From positions 1 to 28,051 of IMG/VR virus record IMGVR_UViG_3300034198_014719: a stretch of DNA of 28,051 nucleotides; one strand, written 5' to 3'. Below are positions 12,959 to 21,579 of this stretch, in pieces (position 1 is the first letter of the stretch; each line of letters opens with the position of its first letter). Source of the stretch: a virus. The translations under genes were made by a program, and so were the position numbers. The notes below the pieces were generated by a model. It saw only the letters and a list, made by a program, of their open reading frames with translations. It ran no database searches and was not told the DNA's origin.

Positions 12959-13906
12959 TTAGGATGCAGCCATCATGAAACGTACAGCTTGATCTGGGAA
13001 TGCAATCTGAGTACCAGCTTTGAATTCACAAACAAACTTCACATTGCGATCACTTGGATCATAGTAGATCTCAAAGTTCTCTTCTTCATTGGCCAAGTCT
13101 GTACCAAAAACAAAGTTGGACAAGCGACCACCATAAAGATCATAAGTGCCATTCAAGCCATGTACAGCAATCAACTTGATGTTGGAAGCTGGAAGCATGA
13201 TCTCTCCAGACTCAGCACCAGCCAAGTATGCTGGATTGAAATAGTTCTGAGTCACAAGTCCTTGCTTTACAGCTCTGAAAACATCCCAGCCACAGAAGAT
13301 CACCACATCATCATGACCGATGATATCAGCTGGCATGTATGTCTCAAAAGTGTTCAACAATTTGATAGCATTCGCTGGAGTGCTGATCAAAGTTGCAAAG
13401 CTCAAGTCAGTTGACCAGCCATAAGCTGAAGCATTCAAGTCAATCACAGATGCATCATTCGCAATCTTTGCAAAGCCAGTGATTGATCCAGATCCTCCAG
13501 TGCCTTGCCATACAGCTGTCTCAAGAGCTTTCTTGATAGACTTCAACTTCTCTTCAACATATTGCTGTTCAAATGGAATAGAAGTGTACATGCTACCAGC
13601 TGGAAGCTGAGACTGCATCCAATAGTTCTCAAGCTCAGAAGGACAAAGAGCTTCATGAACTTTTACATGCACAGCTGTGATGTTGCGCTGTGAGAAGTTG
13701 GTTTCATTGGTTGAAGCATCAAAGCCACAGCTATTTCCATAAACGAAAGTAGTTGTCTGATTCATCAAGTTCAAGGCATTTGTGCCTTTTACTCCCAATT
13801 GCTTTGCCACCAAAGAAGTGGTCTTTGCCTCAAATAAGCTCTTGGCCAATAAAGGCAAGCCTTGCTCATTTACATAGGCTGTTAAGTCTGCTAAATCGTA
13901 AGCCAT
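12959..13906 (-). CDS. Major capsid protein, HK97-fold (315 aa)
   Basis: The shell subunit of the head. Features of this capsid family: N-terminal 'YVNEQGLPLLAKSLFEAKTT' helix, a P-domain helix 'VEEKLKSIKKALETAVWQGT', 'DIIGHDDVVIFCGWDVFRAV' and the C-terminal 'NVKFVCEFKAGTQIAFPDQA' strand region. It is directly downstream of the scaffold (stop 13911) and followed by a strong terminator. It carries about 9 CpG in 948 bases, roughly three times the density elsewhere, mainly through CGT/CGC arginine and similar codons. This is expected if translational selection on a highly expressed gene overrides the genome's CpG avoidance. No large N-terminal delta domain is present; the separate scaffold takes that role. 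Confidence 0.92.
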   Translation of the reverse strand: MAYDLADLTAYVNEQGLPLLAKSLFEAKTTSLVAKQLGVKGTNALNLMNQTTTFVYGNSCGFDASTNETNFSQRNITAVHVKVHEALCPSELENYWMQSQLPAGSMYTSIPFEQQYVEEKLKSIKKALETAVWQGTGGSGSITGFAKIANDASVIDLNASAYGWSTDLSFATLISTPANAIKLLNTFETYMPADIIGHDDVVIFCGWDVFRAVKQGLVTQNYFNPAYLAGAESGEIMLPASNIKLIAVHGLNGTYDLYGGRLSNFVFGTDLANEEENFEIYYDPSDRNVKFVCEFKAGTQIAFPDQAVRFMMAAS

Positions 13907-13910
13907 TTTT

Positions 13911-14516
13911 TTACTTGTTTAAATCTTTTAATGATGTAGCCAACTTATTGAAGTAGGCCATATTTTTTTCTTTTTTACCTTTGAAGGCTGAGAAAGCAAC
14001 TGGCTTGCTTGGCTCTTCTGTAGGTTGTTTTGATAGCTCAGTCACCACAGAATTCATTGCTGTAGTTGCTGACAATAAGCTGTCAAGTGCCATTGAGATC
14101 TTGGAGATCTTCTCTTCAAGAGATTTGATTCTTGAATCCATTTCACTCATCATGTCAGGATTCATCACCTCAGCTTCAATCTCTTCAGCTGTCTCTTCAG
14201 AAGGATCAGCTGATGCTTCAACTTCAATCTCCACCTTTGGCTCTTCTTCTTCAATTGGCATGATCTCTGTGATCACTCCACCAGTGACAATGATCTTGGC
14301 CACACCTACAAGCACATGCTCTCCATCTGGAGCTGGGACTTCTGATGCTGTTTCTGGATCAATGACAAAGACTGGAGCACCCACAACAATCTCTCCATCA
14401 ATTTTCACTTCAGCACCTGATTCTGTTGAATACATGGCAAAAGCAACTTGCTTGGATAGACTGACAGATACACCAAGAAGATTCTTGATTGATTTCAAAA
14501 GTTCTTTCTTGTCCAT
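13911..14516 (-). CDS. Capsid scaffolding protein (201 aa)
   Basis: Located between protease and capsid genes, where scaffolds lie. Residues about 30-85 form a small beta domain ('GAEVKIDGEIVVGAPVFVID', 'APDGEHVLVGVAKIIVTGG') typical of Bacteroidota-phage scaffolds. An acidic Glu/Ala/Pro-rich linker (about 85-125) and a coiled coil (about 125-160; 'RIKSLEEKISKISMALDSLL') follow, then a basic C-terminal tail likely to contact the capsid protein. Assembly-stage protein, presumably cleaved by the neighbouring protease. The 55-base leader carries a partial TCTGCATT element and a promoter-like TTGACT-N17-TATAAG. Confidence 0.82.
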   Translation of the reverse strand: MDKKELLKSIKNLLGVSVSLSKQVAFAMYSTESGAEVKIDGEIVVGAPVFVIDPETASEVPAPDGEHVLVGVAKIIVTGGVITEIMPIEEEEPKVEIEVEASADPSEETAEEIEAEVMNPDMMSEMDSRIKSLEEKISKISMALDSLLSATTAMNSVVTELSKQPTEEPSKPVAFSAFKGKKEKNMAYFNKLATSLKDLNK

Positions 14517-14524
14517 AAGTTTAT

Positions 14525-14553
14525 CTTATAATTATTGAATGCAGATAAGTCAA
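14525..14553 (-). promoter_or_regulatory. Candidate promoter TTGACT-N17-TATAAG with TCTGCATT copy D in the spacer
   Basis: Minus strand TTGACT (14553-14548) and TATAAG (14530-14525) are 17 bases apart, a good general sigma-70 layout; the spacer contains ATCTGCATTC (14546-14537), the core of the repeated element. It lies in a 55-base gap before the scaffold and capsid genes. The short distance to the ATG (8 bases from TATAAG) would give a leaderless or nearly leaderless message. Confidence 0.45.
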
Positions 14554-14571
14554 AAAGTGACAGAATCAAAG

Positions 14572-15159
14572 TCACAAAATTTTCTCAATCATTCTGATGA
14601 TCTCAAGCTCTTCAGAGATTTCTTGCTTCTGCATCTCCACAAGCACCTGATCAAGCTTGCCTTCAATGGAGAATCCTCTCCAGTTGCCAGTCATCACTTC
14701 TTCATTCCAGATCTTTGGATCTGTGATCTTGATTGATCCATACCATGTCCCATCTGGAAGATCTTCAAAGCCTTTAGGATGATGGATGCCTCGGCCTTTA
14801 TCAGCAATCCATGTCTCAAACATGAAAGCATCCTTGACAATATCTCTGTGATGTTTGTTGATCTGATCTGTCATGCCTTCTTTCATCCATTGAAGATTGA
14901 GATCAAAGATGGTTTCTTTGGAAAGCTTTACATAGTAGTCACCGATCTCATCATCATGTCTGAAGATCAGCTTGTCTGGAATCAGCAATGCTCCAGTCAA
15001 GATCATTCTGGTGGGATCTTGAGAGAATCTCACATCATCAGAGAACGCAAAGAAGTTTCTCTCAATTGCTGGATTAGTCACCAAAGAGAGAAAGGACAAG
15101 CCTTGATCTTCTGAATTCAAGACCAGCTCAAATACTGGTAAGTCTTTTATTTTTTCCAT
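14572..15159 (-). CDS. XkdF-like prohead protease (195 aa)
   Basis: A head maturation protease of the XkdF (Peptidase_S78_2) type. Its signature runs in order: 'ILTGALLIPDKLIFRHDDEI' (about 53-72), 'DYYVKLSKETI', 'INKHHRD' (His103/104), 'FETWIADKGRG' (about 114-124), 'LPDGTWYGSIKI' and 'WRGFSIEGKL' (about 160-169). It would cleave scaffold and possibly capsid N-termini during head maturation. It is followed by the scaffold and capsid genes as expected, but preceded by the tape measure, which is not. In relatives I remember, the segment at 115-117 reads E-S-W; here it is E-T-W, so a likely active-site Ser is replaced by Thr. Confidence 0.85.
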   Translation of the reverse strand: MEKIKDLPVFELVLNSEDQGLSFLSLVTNPAIERNFFAFSDDVRFSQDPTRMILTGALLIPDKLIFRHDDEIGDYYVKLSKETIFDLNLQWMKEGMTDQINKHHRDIVKDAFMFETWIADKGRGIHHPKGFEDLPDGTWYGSIKITDPKIWNEEVMTGNWRGFSIEGKLDQVLVEMQKQEISEELEIIRMIEKIL

Positions 15160-15160
15160 G

Positions 15161-17272
15161 TTATTTAATTTTTGAAGTTGCTTTCAATCTTTTTGATCTT
15201 CCTTGCATATCTGTCATCTCTGATTCCACCACATAAGCCTTGACTGATCTGTTCTGCTTGAGATCTCCAAACTGATCCAGCTGAATCTGTGTGCCAGTTG
15301 GAAGTTGACTGCCAAAAGCTGAAGCTGATGGAGCTGATGTCAAGCCAGCTCCTGAAGGGACAGATCCTCCACCTCCTCCACCTGAATTTGGAATCTGGAC
15401 TTTGTTGATCTCTCTCACTTGCTTGAATCCATTCAAAGCAATGACAGAAGCATTGGCAATCTTTACAGCTGTACCGAATGGCTCTGGATATGGATTCTTT
15501 GCTTTGATGACTTCAGAGATCCCCAGATAGGTATTGATCAGAGCTTGTGCTGAAGCCAGTGCTTTGCCAGCTTTTGTCTCCTTGCCTACAGCATCAGAGA
15601 GAGCTCCAAAAAGATCAGCCACACCTTTGGTCAGTTCTTTCTTTCCTTGCAATTGAGCTTGATCAAGTTTCTTGACAGCTTCATTGTATTGCTCTTGAGT
15701 CAAGATACCATTCTGAAGTCCATTTGTCAGAATTGAATTGATCTCATCATAGGTCTGAGAATAGTCTTCAGCTCCTTTCTCAAGTGCTTTCCTTTGCTCA
15801 TCCTTTGTCTTATCAGCAATCTCTTTCTTCTTGAGTGCAATCTGATTCTCAATCTCAATTGTGCTTGCTCCATAGTCCTTCTGGATCTGAAGGAGTTGCT
15901 CAAGCTTTTGCAATTCAAGATCAGCTGTGCTCTGATTATTGACTTTTGCATTGGTGATCAATGTATCAAAGTAGCCATTTGAAAGCTCCTTTGCTTTGTT
16001 CAATTCATCTTCAGTCCTCTTCAGGAAGTCTTCTGAGTTCTTCTTCTTAGCTTCTTCTGCTTTTTTATTTGCTTCATCAATCTTCTTCTGATCCTCCTCT
16101 CTTTGTTTTTGAGCTTTGTCAGATGCTTCTTTGTCAAGCTTCTGGACTTCAAGCTTGAATCCAGCTTGCTCATTCACCATCTGATTGAGCTTCTTCTCCA
16201 TCTCATCAACACTCTTCTGGCCTTCCTTGGCCATCTCTTCTGGATCAAAAAGAATGGATGCTCCAAAGTCTTTCACCTTCTCAAAGCTCTCACCAAGATT
16301 CAACTTGAAATCAATGCCAGCTCCAAAAAAGTTGGCTGTCTCAATCAAGCCATTCACAATGCCATCAATGGAATTGGTCAGGAGCTTCATTGGATATGTC
16401 AAGACATTCAAGATGCCCATGACAATATCTTTATTCCTCTTTGCTCCTTCTACAGCTTGCTTGTTTGCCAGTTGTTGTCCTTTGATCTGACTTTTGATTC
16501 CATTGATGATGGCATCAGTCTCTTTGATCTTGATATTCAAGATGTCTCTCTGGCTCTTGCCTTGAAGCTTCAATACGTTTTCAGTATCTTTTGTCAAGTT
16601 ATATTTTTTCTCAGCTTGCTCTGTGTCAAGCTTTGACTTTTTTATCATTGCTTCAGTCTCTTGACTCACTCCAGAGACAGCTTCTTTCAAGTCATCCCAA
16701 TAAGCCACAAGAGTGCCGATCAGCACAATGATTGCTCCAATTCCAGTGGCCACCAAAGCTCTTGAAAATCCCTTTGTTGCTGTAGTTGCAACTTCAGTGC
16801 TCACTGCATTGGCCTTCTGAGCATTGCTCAAGAATAAAGAGCTGAATGCTGATTCCTTCTGCAAGATGTTTGTGATCTCTGTCACTCCCTGAAGAATGGC
16901 CATTGCTCCCTGAGTTTTCAAGATGGCCTTCTGGAGATCTTCATTCTCAGATCCAAAGACAGCCATTGCTCCCTGAGCAACTGCAAAGCCACCAGCAATC
17001 CCTTGGATGGCCTGAGTCATTGCATCAAGCTTGTAAGTATCTGAAGCCAGAGCATTGATTCTGGCTTTCGTATCTCCTATCTGATCCTTCAGCTGGCCAG
17101 CTCTCTGTGCCATCTTCTGGAATTGAGCTGATCCTTCTTCACCAGCTTCAGACATTCGATTCATCTCCTTCTCAATCTCCTTCAGCTCTTGCTTCAGAGA
17201 CTTAAATCCCTTGGTTGCTTCATTGGTATCTGAGGAGACCTTGAGCAATATATCTTTTTCTACATCTGCCAT
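15161..17272 (-). CDS. Tail tape measure protein (703 aa)
   Basis: Sets tail length and is ejected with the DNA. The N-terminal coiled coil (about 15-70; 'GFKSLKQELKEIEKEMNRMS') is followed by the Ala/Gly/Gln-rich block 'MTQAIQGIAGGFAVAQGAMA', typical of Bacteroidota-phage tape measures, then a hydrophobic segment (about 172-191; 'LVATGIGAIIVLIGTLVAYW') and a very Lys/Glu-rich coiled coil (about 370-430). The C-terminus has a Gly run. At about 1.5 angstrom per residue, 703 residues would give a tail near 100 nm, so a siphovirus (inference from the usual rule). It lies between the tail-tip genes upstream and the protease downstream. Confidence 0.9.
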   Translation of the reverse strand: MADVEKDILLKVSSDTNEATKGFKSLKQELKEIEKEMNRMSEAGEEGSAQFQKMAQRAGQLKDQIGDTKARINALASDTYKLDAMTQAIQGIAGGFAVAQGAMAVFGSENEDLQKAILKTQGAMAILQGVTEITNILQKESAFSSLFLSNAQKANAVSTEVATTATKGFSRALVATGIGAIIVLIGTLVAYWDDLKEAVSGVSQETEAMIKKSKLDTEQAEKKYNLTKDTENVLKLQGKSQRDILNIKIKETDAIINGIKSQIKGQQLANKQAVEGAKRNKDIVMGILNVLTYPMKLLTNSIDGIVNGLIETANFFGAGIDFKLNLGESFEKVKDFGASILFDPEEMAKEGQKSVDEMEKKLNQMVNEQAGFKLEVQKLDKEASDKAQKQREEDQKKIDEANKKAEEAKKKNSEDFLKRTEDELNKAKELSNGYFDTLITNAKVNNQSTADLELQKLEQLLQIQKDYGASTIEIENQIALKKKEIADKTKDEQRKALEKGAEDYSQTYDEINSILTNGLQNGILTQEQYNEAVKKLDQAQLQGKKELTKGVADLFGALSDAVGKETKAGKALASAQALINTYLGISEVIKAKNPYPEPFGTAVKIANASVIALNGFKQVREINKVQIPNSGGGGGGSVPSGAGLTSAPSASAFGSQLPTGTQIQLDQFGDLKQNRSVKAYVVESEMTDMQGRSKRLKATSKIK

Positions 17273-17273
17273 G

Positions 17274-19463
17274 TTATTGTATTATTGTTTGCGGTTTGGT
17301 TTCATCTCCTATCACAGCTCCTGATCCATTGGTGAGCTCAAATTGACTTGGCTGGAATTCCACCAAGTTCAAAACTTTCACCAGATCCACCTTTGTGGAT
17401 TCTGAGCTGTTTGCATCATAGTCATGAATGGTGTGAATCCTGAATACCACTCCATTGATTTGGATCAATTGTCTGAAGTCAAGATTCATCACATCCACTG
17501 GACTCAAATTCAAGTACAAAGTGATCTTCTTTGCATCCTTGTCAGTGAGCTCATTCACATAGTCTCTCCAATAAATATTGAATAGATTGGCATTCGTGTA
17601 CTTCCAGATCTGAGATGTCTCTGAATTTGTTGTCCAGTAAACTTCATAAGGAATCCCAAAGCTCAAGTCAAGAGTTGGATTGTACGAATCATTCAGATGG
17701 CCAGCATAAGGATATCTTTCAAGAGTTGTCCCCTCAAAAACAAAGTAGCCATCAATGACTGGATAGGTCAGATAATTGAAGAATTGAAGCTTGAGTCCAT
17801 TGGTGATTGGCTTGATCACTCCATTCTCATCCACATCATACATCCTTGAATAAAGTCTTGAGCTGGAAGAATAGCCAGCCATTGGAGTGATCCCAAAGAT
17901 CAGCTCATTCTTCACTTCATCTGTGCTGAAGTCATTTGTCACTTCATACTTCCTTGATCCGTATGGCTGGACATAGGCTTGCTGGTATCTCTTCTCAAAG
18001 AATGTGCCTCCATTCTTATAGCTGAAGAAGAAAGTCTTCTTCTGACAGAATCCTTGTGGCTCAATGGTGATCTCCTTCTTGACATCCCACTTCTGAGTCC
18101 AGTCAAGTGGAGTGCTTGACAGATAGAAGTCCTTCCATGGCTCAATGTAGATCTTGCTCTTGTCATATTTATCAGTCCAGACATACAGATTGAAAGCCTT
18201 GACAATTGATGCCATGAATTCTGATTGCTTGATGTTTGGCACAATGGTCTGATTCATGTCCCATGTGAAGCCTTCTTGCATCACTGGTGTGCCAGAGATC
18301 TGATTCAGCCAATAAGTCTGTGCCCATACCACTCTCATCTTCACCACTCCAGCAACATTGTTCAAAGTCATTCTCACTTCAATGGTATCTCCAGCCGATA
18401 AAGCAATTTGAATCACATTGCCTCCAGACTTTGGATCACCAAGTTCACTATCATTCCAATTCAAAAAGAAAAAATCAGAATGATATGCTCCATTGAGATA
18501 CAGCTTGAAGGTTGCTGTGATGTTCACATAGTCTGAATCAGGAAAGCATGTTGTATTGAATTGAACATTTATGGTCTGATCAGCTTGGCTCTGATATTTG
18601 TATGTTGTCTCATTGTAGTTTCCACCATCAAAGAAAGGAGCTGGAGTGATGACTCCCATCTCCAGAACATATGTGCTTCCATTGGCCAGATAGGGATTGC
18701 TTGTCTGGATTGGAAAGGTCATATTTTTCAATCTTACTCTGTAGAGGAAAGTCTCAAGCAAAGCATCTGGAAGCAAAGGAAGTCCAGAGATGCCATAAGG
18801 AATACCAATTCTTTTGAAGTCTTCTGTCTCAAAGAAGTTGCTCTCAATTGTATAGCCATGCATATCAGCAATTCTGTCAACATACTCCTTCAGATAGATG
18901 GCTGGAAGCATGTCTTCAACATAGTACAAAGCTGATGCTGGTGGTGTGTTTGTTCTTTCAAAGGAAGGTCTTCCTATGTCATTGATTGGATAGTAATATC
19001 CTTGGCCAGCGCTGGAGATGTTATTTGTCCAGCTGTCTTGCATGTTGGTCTGACTCCACTCATGATCAAGATCTGAGAAGTCCAAGTCAGTGAGCTGATA
19101 GTTGCTGGCTGTCCTGAAGAGATTTGCAATCTCCCCATAGACAGAGAGCTCATAGGATCTGTCTCCATCCACTTCTTTCACTGCAAGGAGCTGGCCGATT
19201 CCTTCCATCACCATGATGCCATCTTGAAAGATCATTGCTGTGGCTTTGATAGTTGGATCAAAATTGACTATCCAAGAATCAAAGAGATAGATGTGACCAA
19301 AGATTGCATCATTGTTGACTGATCCAGTGACATCAATTGTCCTTGAGAAAGTTGATTGCTTCTCAGTTGGATTCTCAAGATCATTCAAGCTGAGATTCAA
19401 TTGAATCTGAATGTCTTCACTCAGATCAATTCTTTGTCCATTTAGATAGAGCTCTGTGATCAT
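17274..19463 (-). CDS. Tail tip / baseplate hub-like protein (729 aa)
   Basis: A large beta-rich structural protein. The N-terminus reads 'LYLNGQRIDLSEDIQIQLNL', then 'DLENPTEKQSTFSRTIDVTG', the standard start of a large tail protein found next to tape measures in Bacteroidota phages and thought to form the tail tip or hub. The body has many aromatic strands and 'DYDANSSESTKVDLVKV' near the end. No lysozyme or peptidase motif is seen. It overlaps the 416-aa gene by ATGA and ends one base before the tape measure, so the three form one tail unit. Confidence 0.78.
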   Translation of the reverse strand: MITELYLNGQRIDLSEDIQIQLNLSLNDLENPTEKQSTFSRTIDVTGSVNNDAIFGHIYLFDSWIVNFDPTIKATAMIFQDGIMVMEGIGQLLAVKEVDGDRSYELSVYGEIANLFRTASNYQLTDLDFSDLDHEWSQTNMQDSWTNNISSAGQGYYYPINDIGRPSFERTNTPPASALYYVEDMLPAIYLKEYVDRIADMHGYTIESNFFETEDFKRIGIPYGISGLPLLPDALLETFLYRVRLKNMTFPIQTSNPYLANGSTYVLEMGVITPAPFFDGGNYNETTYKYQSQADQTINVQFNTTCFPDSDYVNITATFKLYLNGAYHSDFFFLNWNDSELGDPKSGGNVIQIALSAGDTIEVRMTLNNVAGVVKMRVVWAQTYWLNQISGTPVMQEGFTWDMNQTIVPNIKQSEFMASIVKAFNLYVWTDKYDKSKIYIEPWKDFYLSSTPLDWTQKWDVKKEITIEPQGFCQKKTFFFSYKNGGTFFEKRYQQAYVQPYGSRKYEVTNDFSTDEVKNELIFGITPMAGYSSSSRLYSRMYDVDENGVIKPITNGLKLQFFNYLTYPVIDGYFVFEGTTLERYPYAGHLNDSYNPTLDLSFGIPYEVYWTTNSETSQIWKYTNANLFNIYWRDYVNELTDKDAKKITLYLNLSPVDVMNLDFRQLIQINGVVFRIHTIHDYDANSSESTKVDLVKVLNLVEFQPSQFELTNGSGAVIGDETKPQTIIQ

Positions 19464-20710
19464 AGTGGAATGGTCTGATCAATTGTCAACTTGTATGTGA
19501 TGGTCAGATTCTTCAGCTGATCAAAGTCTCTTTTGAAGACTTGGAATGAAGTATTTGTGATGATCACTGGAATCATCAAGGTGTTTATCTTCACCCACAC
19601 GAAAGGACTTGTAACCATCTCTTGAAGCCATTGGAATTCAGAATCTGAAAGCCAATTGCTTTGGACTTGATATTCTTTTGTCCACTTGAGATCACTGATG
19701 AATCTTGATGAATCAGTCATCTGGTAGCCATAGCTGGAAGATCCTCTCACAAGCAATGGCTTCGAGCTCTCCACTCTGGTGATGGTGTTGCTCTCTCTGT
19801 TTGGTTTGGTGAATTGGAAGGTATCAATCCCACCAATAGCATTCTGAAAGTAGAATTCAGTGACTTCAGTCTGAGGACATTCATCAGTCAAGACAATTGT
19901 GTACATCTCTGTAGCATATTGCTCTGAATCAAAGCTGATCTCTCCTTGAATAGTAATATAGCAGAATGGCTCAAGTCCCATGTCTGCATCTCCATTTCTT
20001 CCATCACTTGTGATGCTTTCTGGGATTGTCTGAATGTTTCTCCATCCAGCTGGAATTCTGAAGCAAGAGAATTGATTGTCTTCTGAAGTGCTGTGATCAT
20101 AGTATAGATCAGTCTTGATTGAATAGCTTCTGAGAAGTGATCCTTCCTGATTGTAATATTTGTATCTTATTCCATCAATGGTGGGAATTGTAAGCTGTTT
20201 GCTCATGAAGTACAGCCATGCATGATCAAGCTGGATTGTTGTTGTCCTCTTTGTTGTCCAGTTTGTCAAGGCTTTCACAAGGAAGTCTCCAGCTCCATCA
20301 GCAATCCAGTCATTCTGATCAAATTCTGGAAAGTCAAAAACTGGAAGAGCTGAGAGATATGCATTGCCAGAGAAGGAATCCTGAAGAGCTGAAAGAGTGC
20401 CATCAATCTCATTGAACAATTCCACATCATAGGAGACATTCATCTGTCTGTTGTATGCTGTTGGAGTGCTGAGATCATTATCAGCATTCAAAGTCAGAAG
20501 GCTTCTCAAGACTTCTCTGATATTGAAGTATGCTTGTAAAGTTGTTGGATCTGGAGCTGATTTGAATCTTGCAATCACATCTCCTTGTAATTTCACATCA
20601 ATCACATAAATGAATCCAGATGTCCCAGCTGTAGAATCCCATGTCACAAAGGTGATTGGATTTCCTATAGGAGTGAATTCTGATGGTGTTTGCAAAAAAG
20701 TTGTAGCCAT
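19460..20710 (-). CDS. Tail protein, distal-tail-like (416 aa)
   Basis: A 416-residue beta-rich protein starting MATTFLQTPSEFTPIGNPIT, a lead-in shared by Bacteroidota-phage tail proteins that sit just before the large hub protein. It contains 'YFNIREVLRSLL', 'SCFRIPAGWRNIQTIPESIT' and a C-terminal part ('MIPVIITNTSFQVFKRDFDQ', 'LTITYKLTIDQTIPL') that resembles the closing strands of distal-tail-type proteins. Role in the tail tip is inferred from context and pattern. The start overlaps the previous stop by one base (TAATG). Confidence 0.72.
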   Translation of the reverse strand: MATTFLQTPSEFTPIGNPITFVTWDSTAGTSGFIYVIDVKLQGDVIARFKSAPDPTTLQAYFNIREVLRSLLTLNADNDLSTPTAYNRQMNVSYDVELFNEIDGTLSALQDSFSGNAYLSALPVFDFPEFDQNDWIADGAGDFLVKALTNWTTKRTTTIQLDHAWLYFMSKQLTIPTIDGIRYKYYNQEGSLLRSYSIKTDLYYDHSTSEDNQFSCFRIPAGWRNIQTIPESITSDGRNGDADMGLEPFCYITIQGEISFDSEQYATEMYTIVLTDECPQTEVTEFYFQNAIGGIDTFQFTKPNRESNTITRVESSKPLLVRGSSSYGYQMTDSSRFISDLKWTKEYQVQSNWLSDSEFQWLQEMVTSPFVWVKINTLMIPVIITNTSFQVFKRDFDQLKNLTITYKLTIDQTIPL

Positions 20711-21291
20711 TAGATAGTCTCTTTTATTATTTGAATGTTTGCATCAGCCACCGATTCCATCAGAAGTCTGATTCTTTCCTCTGTCAAAGCTGGATCTCTG
20801 AATGGCCTTGGCTTGATACCATACTTGAAGATGTTCTTCTGGATGTCAGATGCTTTGCTCTCAATGTCTTCCAAGTTATTCATGCCAGTGAAGATCCCCT
20901 TTGCATTTCCCCACTCCACAATAGCTGAAAGTGGTGGATATTTTGAAGAATAGCTGAATGGAGAATTTGGAGCTTTCTTGCTTGACTTTGCTCCCTTCAC
21001 TCCATACTCCATATACTTCCAATATTTATTGGCTTGGATCACCACTTGATAGGTATCTCCAAACCTTTCATAAGGAAGAGGAATGATGGACTGCCTGAGC
21101 TTTCCAGTTGCTCTCCCATCCTTGATGCCATTGGTTGATCCCATGTTGTTGAATTCTTGCTTGAAAAGTTCTGCTTGCTCATTGCACCAGTCAAAGATCT
21201 TTTGGATGGTTTCATTCTCCATCTCAGTTGTAAGATCTTCTTCCATGAATCCAACATCACCAATTATCTCAGCGCTAAACTTTTCAGCCAT
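20710..21291 (-). CDS. HK97 gp10-like tail-completion / neck protein (193 aa)
   Basis: Resembles HK97 gp10-type proteins, which close the top of the tail or the neck. 'RATGKLRQSIIPLP', then 'YQVVIQANKYWKYMEYGVKG' and a conserved Tyr-x-Glu-x-Gly segment are the family hallmark. The C-terminus has 'GIKPRPFRDPAL', the usual 'xPRPFxxPA' motif of this family. It begins 8 bases after copy B of the TCTGCATT element. Confidence 0.83.
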   Translation of the reverse strand: MAEKFSAEIIGDVGFMEEDLTTEMENETIQKIFDWCNEQAELFKQEFNNMGSTNGIKDGRATGKLRQSIIPLPYERFGDTYQVVIQANKYWKYMEYGVKGAKSSKKAPNSPFSYSSKYPPLSAIVEWGNAKGIFTGMNNLEDIESKASDIQKNIFKYGIKPRPFRDPALTEERIRLLMESVADANIQIIKETI

Positions 21292-21299
21292 GTAAATGG

Positions 21300-21316
21300 A
21301 ATGCAGATTTTTCTAT
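21300..21316 (-). promoter_or_regulatory. Repeated TCTGCATT leader element, copy B
   Basis: Minus strand ATAGAAAAATCTGCATT (17 bases), identical to copy A at 26914-26930. It includes the TAG stop of the upstream gene and ends 8 bases before the ATG at 21291. Confidence 0.6.
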
Positions 21317-21579
21317 CTGTTACCTTTGTTTTTTGCCTCCCAAAGATCTTGACTGGCTTGATCATTCATGAAGATGATCATGTTGAAGAATTCATACAAA
21401 GGAAGCTCAAAGACTTCCTTCCATTTCAGTCTGTCCTTGCCAGCTATCTTGTCCACCATAATCAGCCATCCATAGATCTCAGTGAAGTTTGTTGACTGAT
21501 CAGGAAGATCTGTCACTTCAGTTTGTTGCTGATCAAAAAGCGCTCTAAAGTTTTTGACAAGCTCAGATAACTGAGCAAA
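21313..21579 (-). CDS. Tail assembly chaperone, frameshift extension (C-terminal part of a 255-aa fusion)
   Basis: The -1 frame opened by slippage at the nine-U run. It has no stop from 21579 to the TAG at 21315-21313, giving 88 residues added to the first 167 of the upstream frame: FAQLSELVKNFRALFDQQQT and then 'EIYGWLIMVDKIAGKDRLKW'. In phages such as lambda, the longer frameshift product (gpGT) binds both tape measure and tail tube. An internal GTG (21516) overlapping the zero-frame TGA could alternatively start a separate 67-aa protein; the uninterrupted frame upstream of this GTG back to the U run favours fusion. Confidence 0.75.
   Translation of the reverse strand, partial: FAQLSELVKNFRALFDQQQTEVTDLPDQSTNFTEIYGWLIMVDKIAGKDRLKWKEVFELPLYEFFNMIIFMNDQASQDLWEAKNKGNR

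Noticed and set aside
13981-14538. Long plus-strand open frame (185 codons) opposite the scaffold
   Set aside because: Low-complexity Ser/Thr/Ile-rich translation mirroring an acidic coding strand; no leader and no plus-strand neighbours.
16103-16636. Plus-strand open frame (177 codons) opposite the tape measure
   Set aside because: Leu/Phe/Ser-rich antisense of a Lys/Glu/Gln-rich coiled coil; the expected shadow of the tape measure gene.
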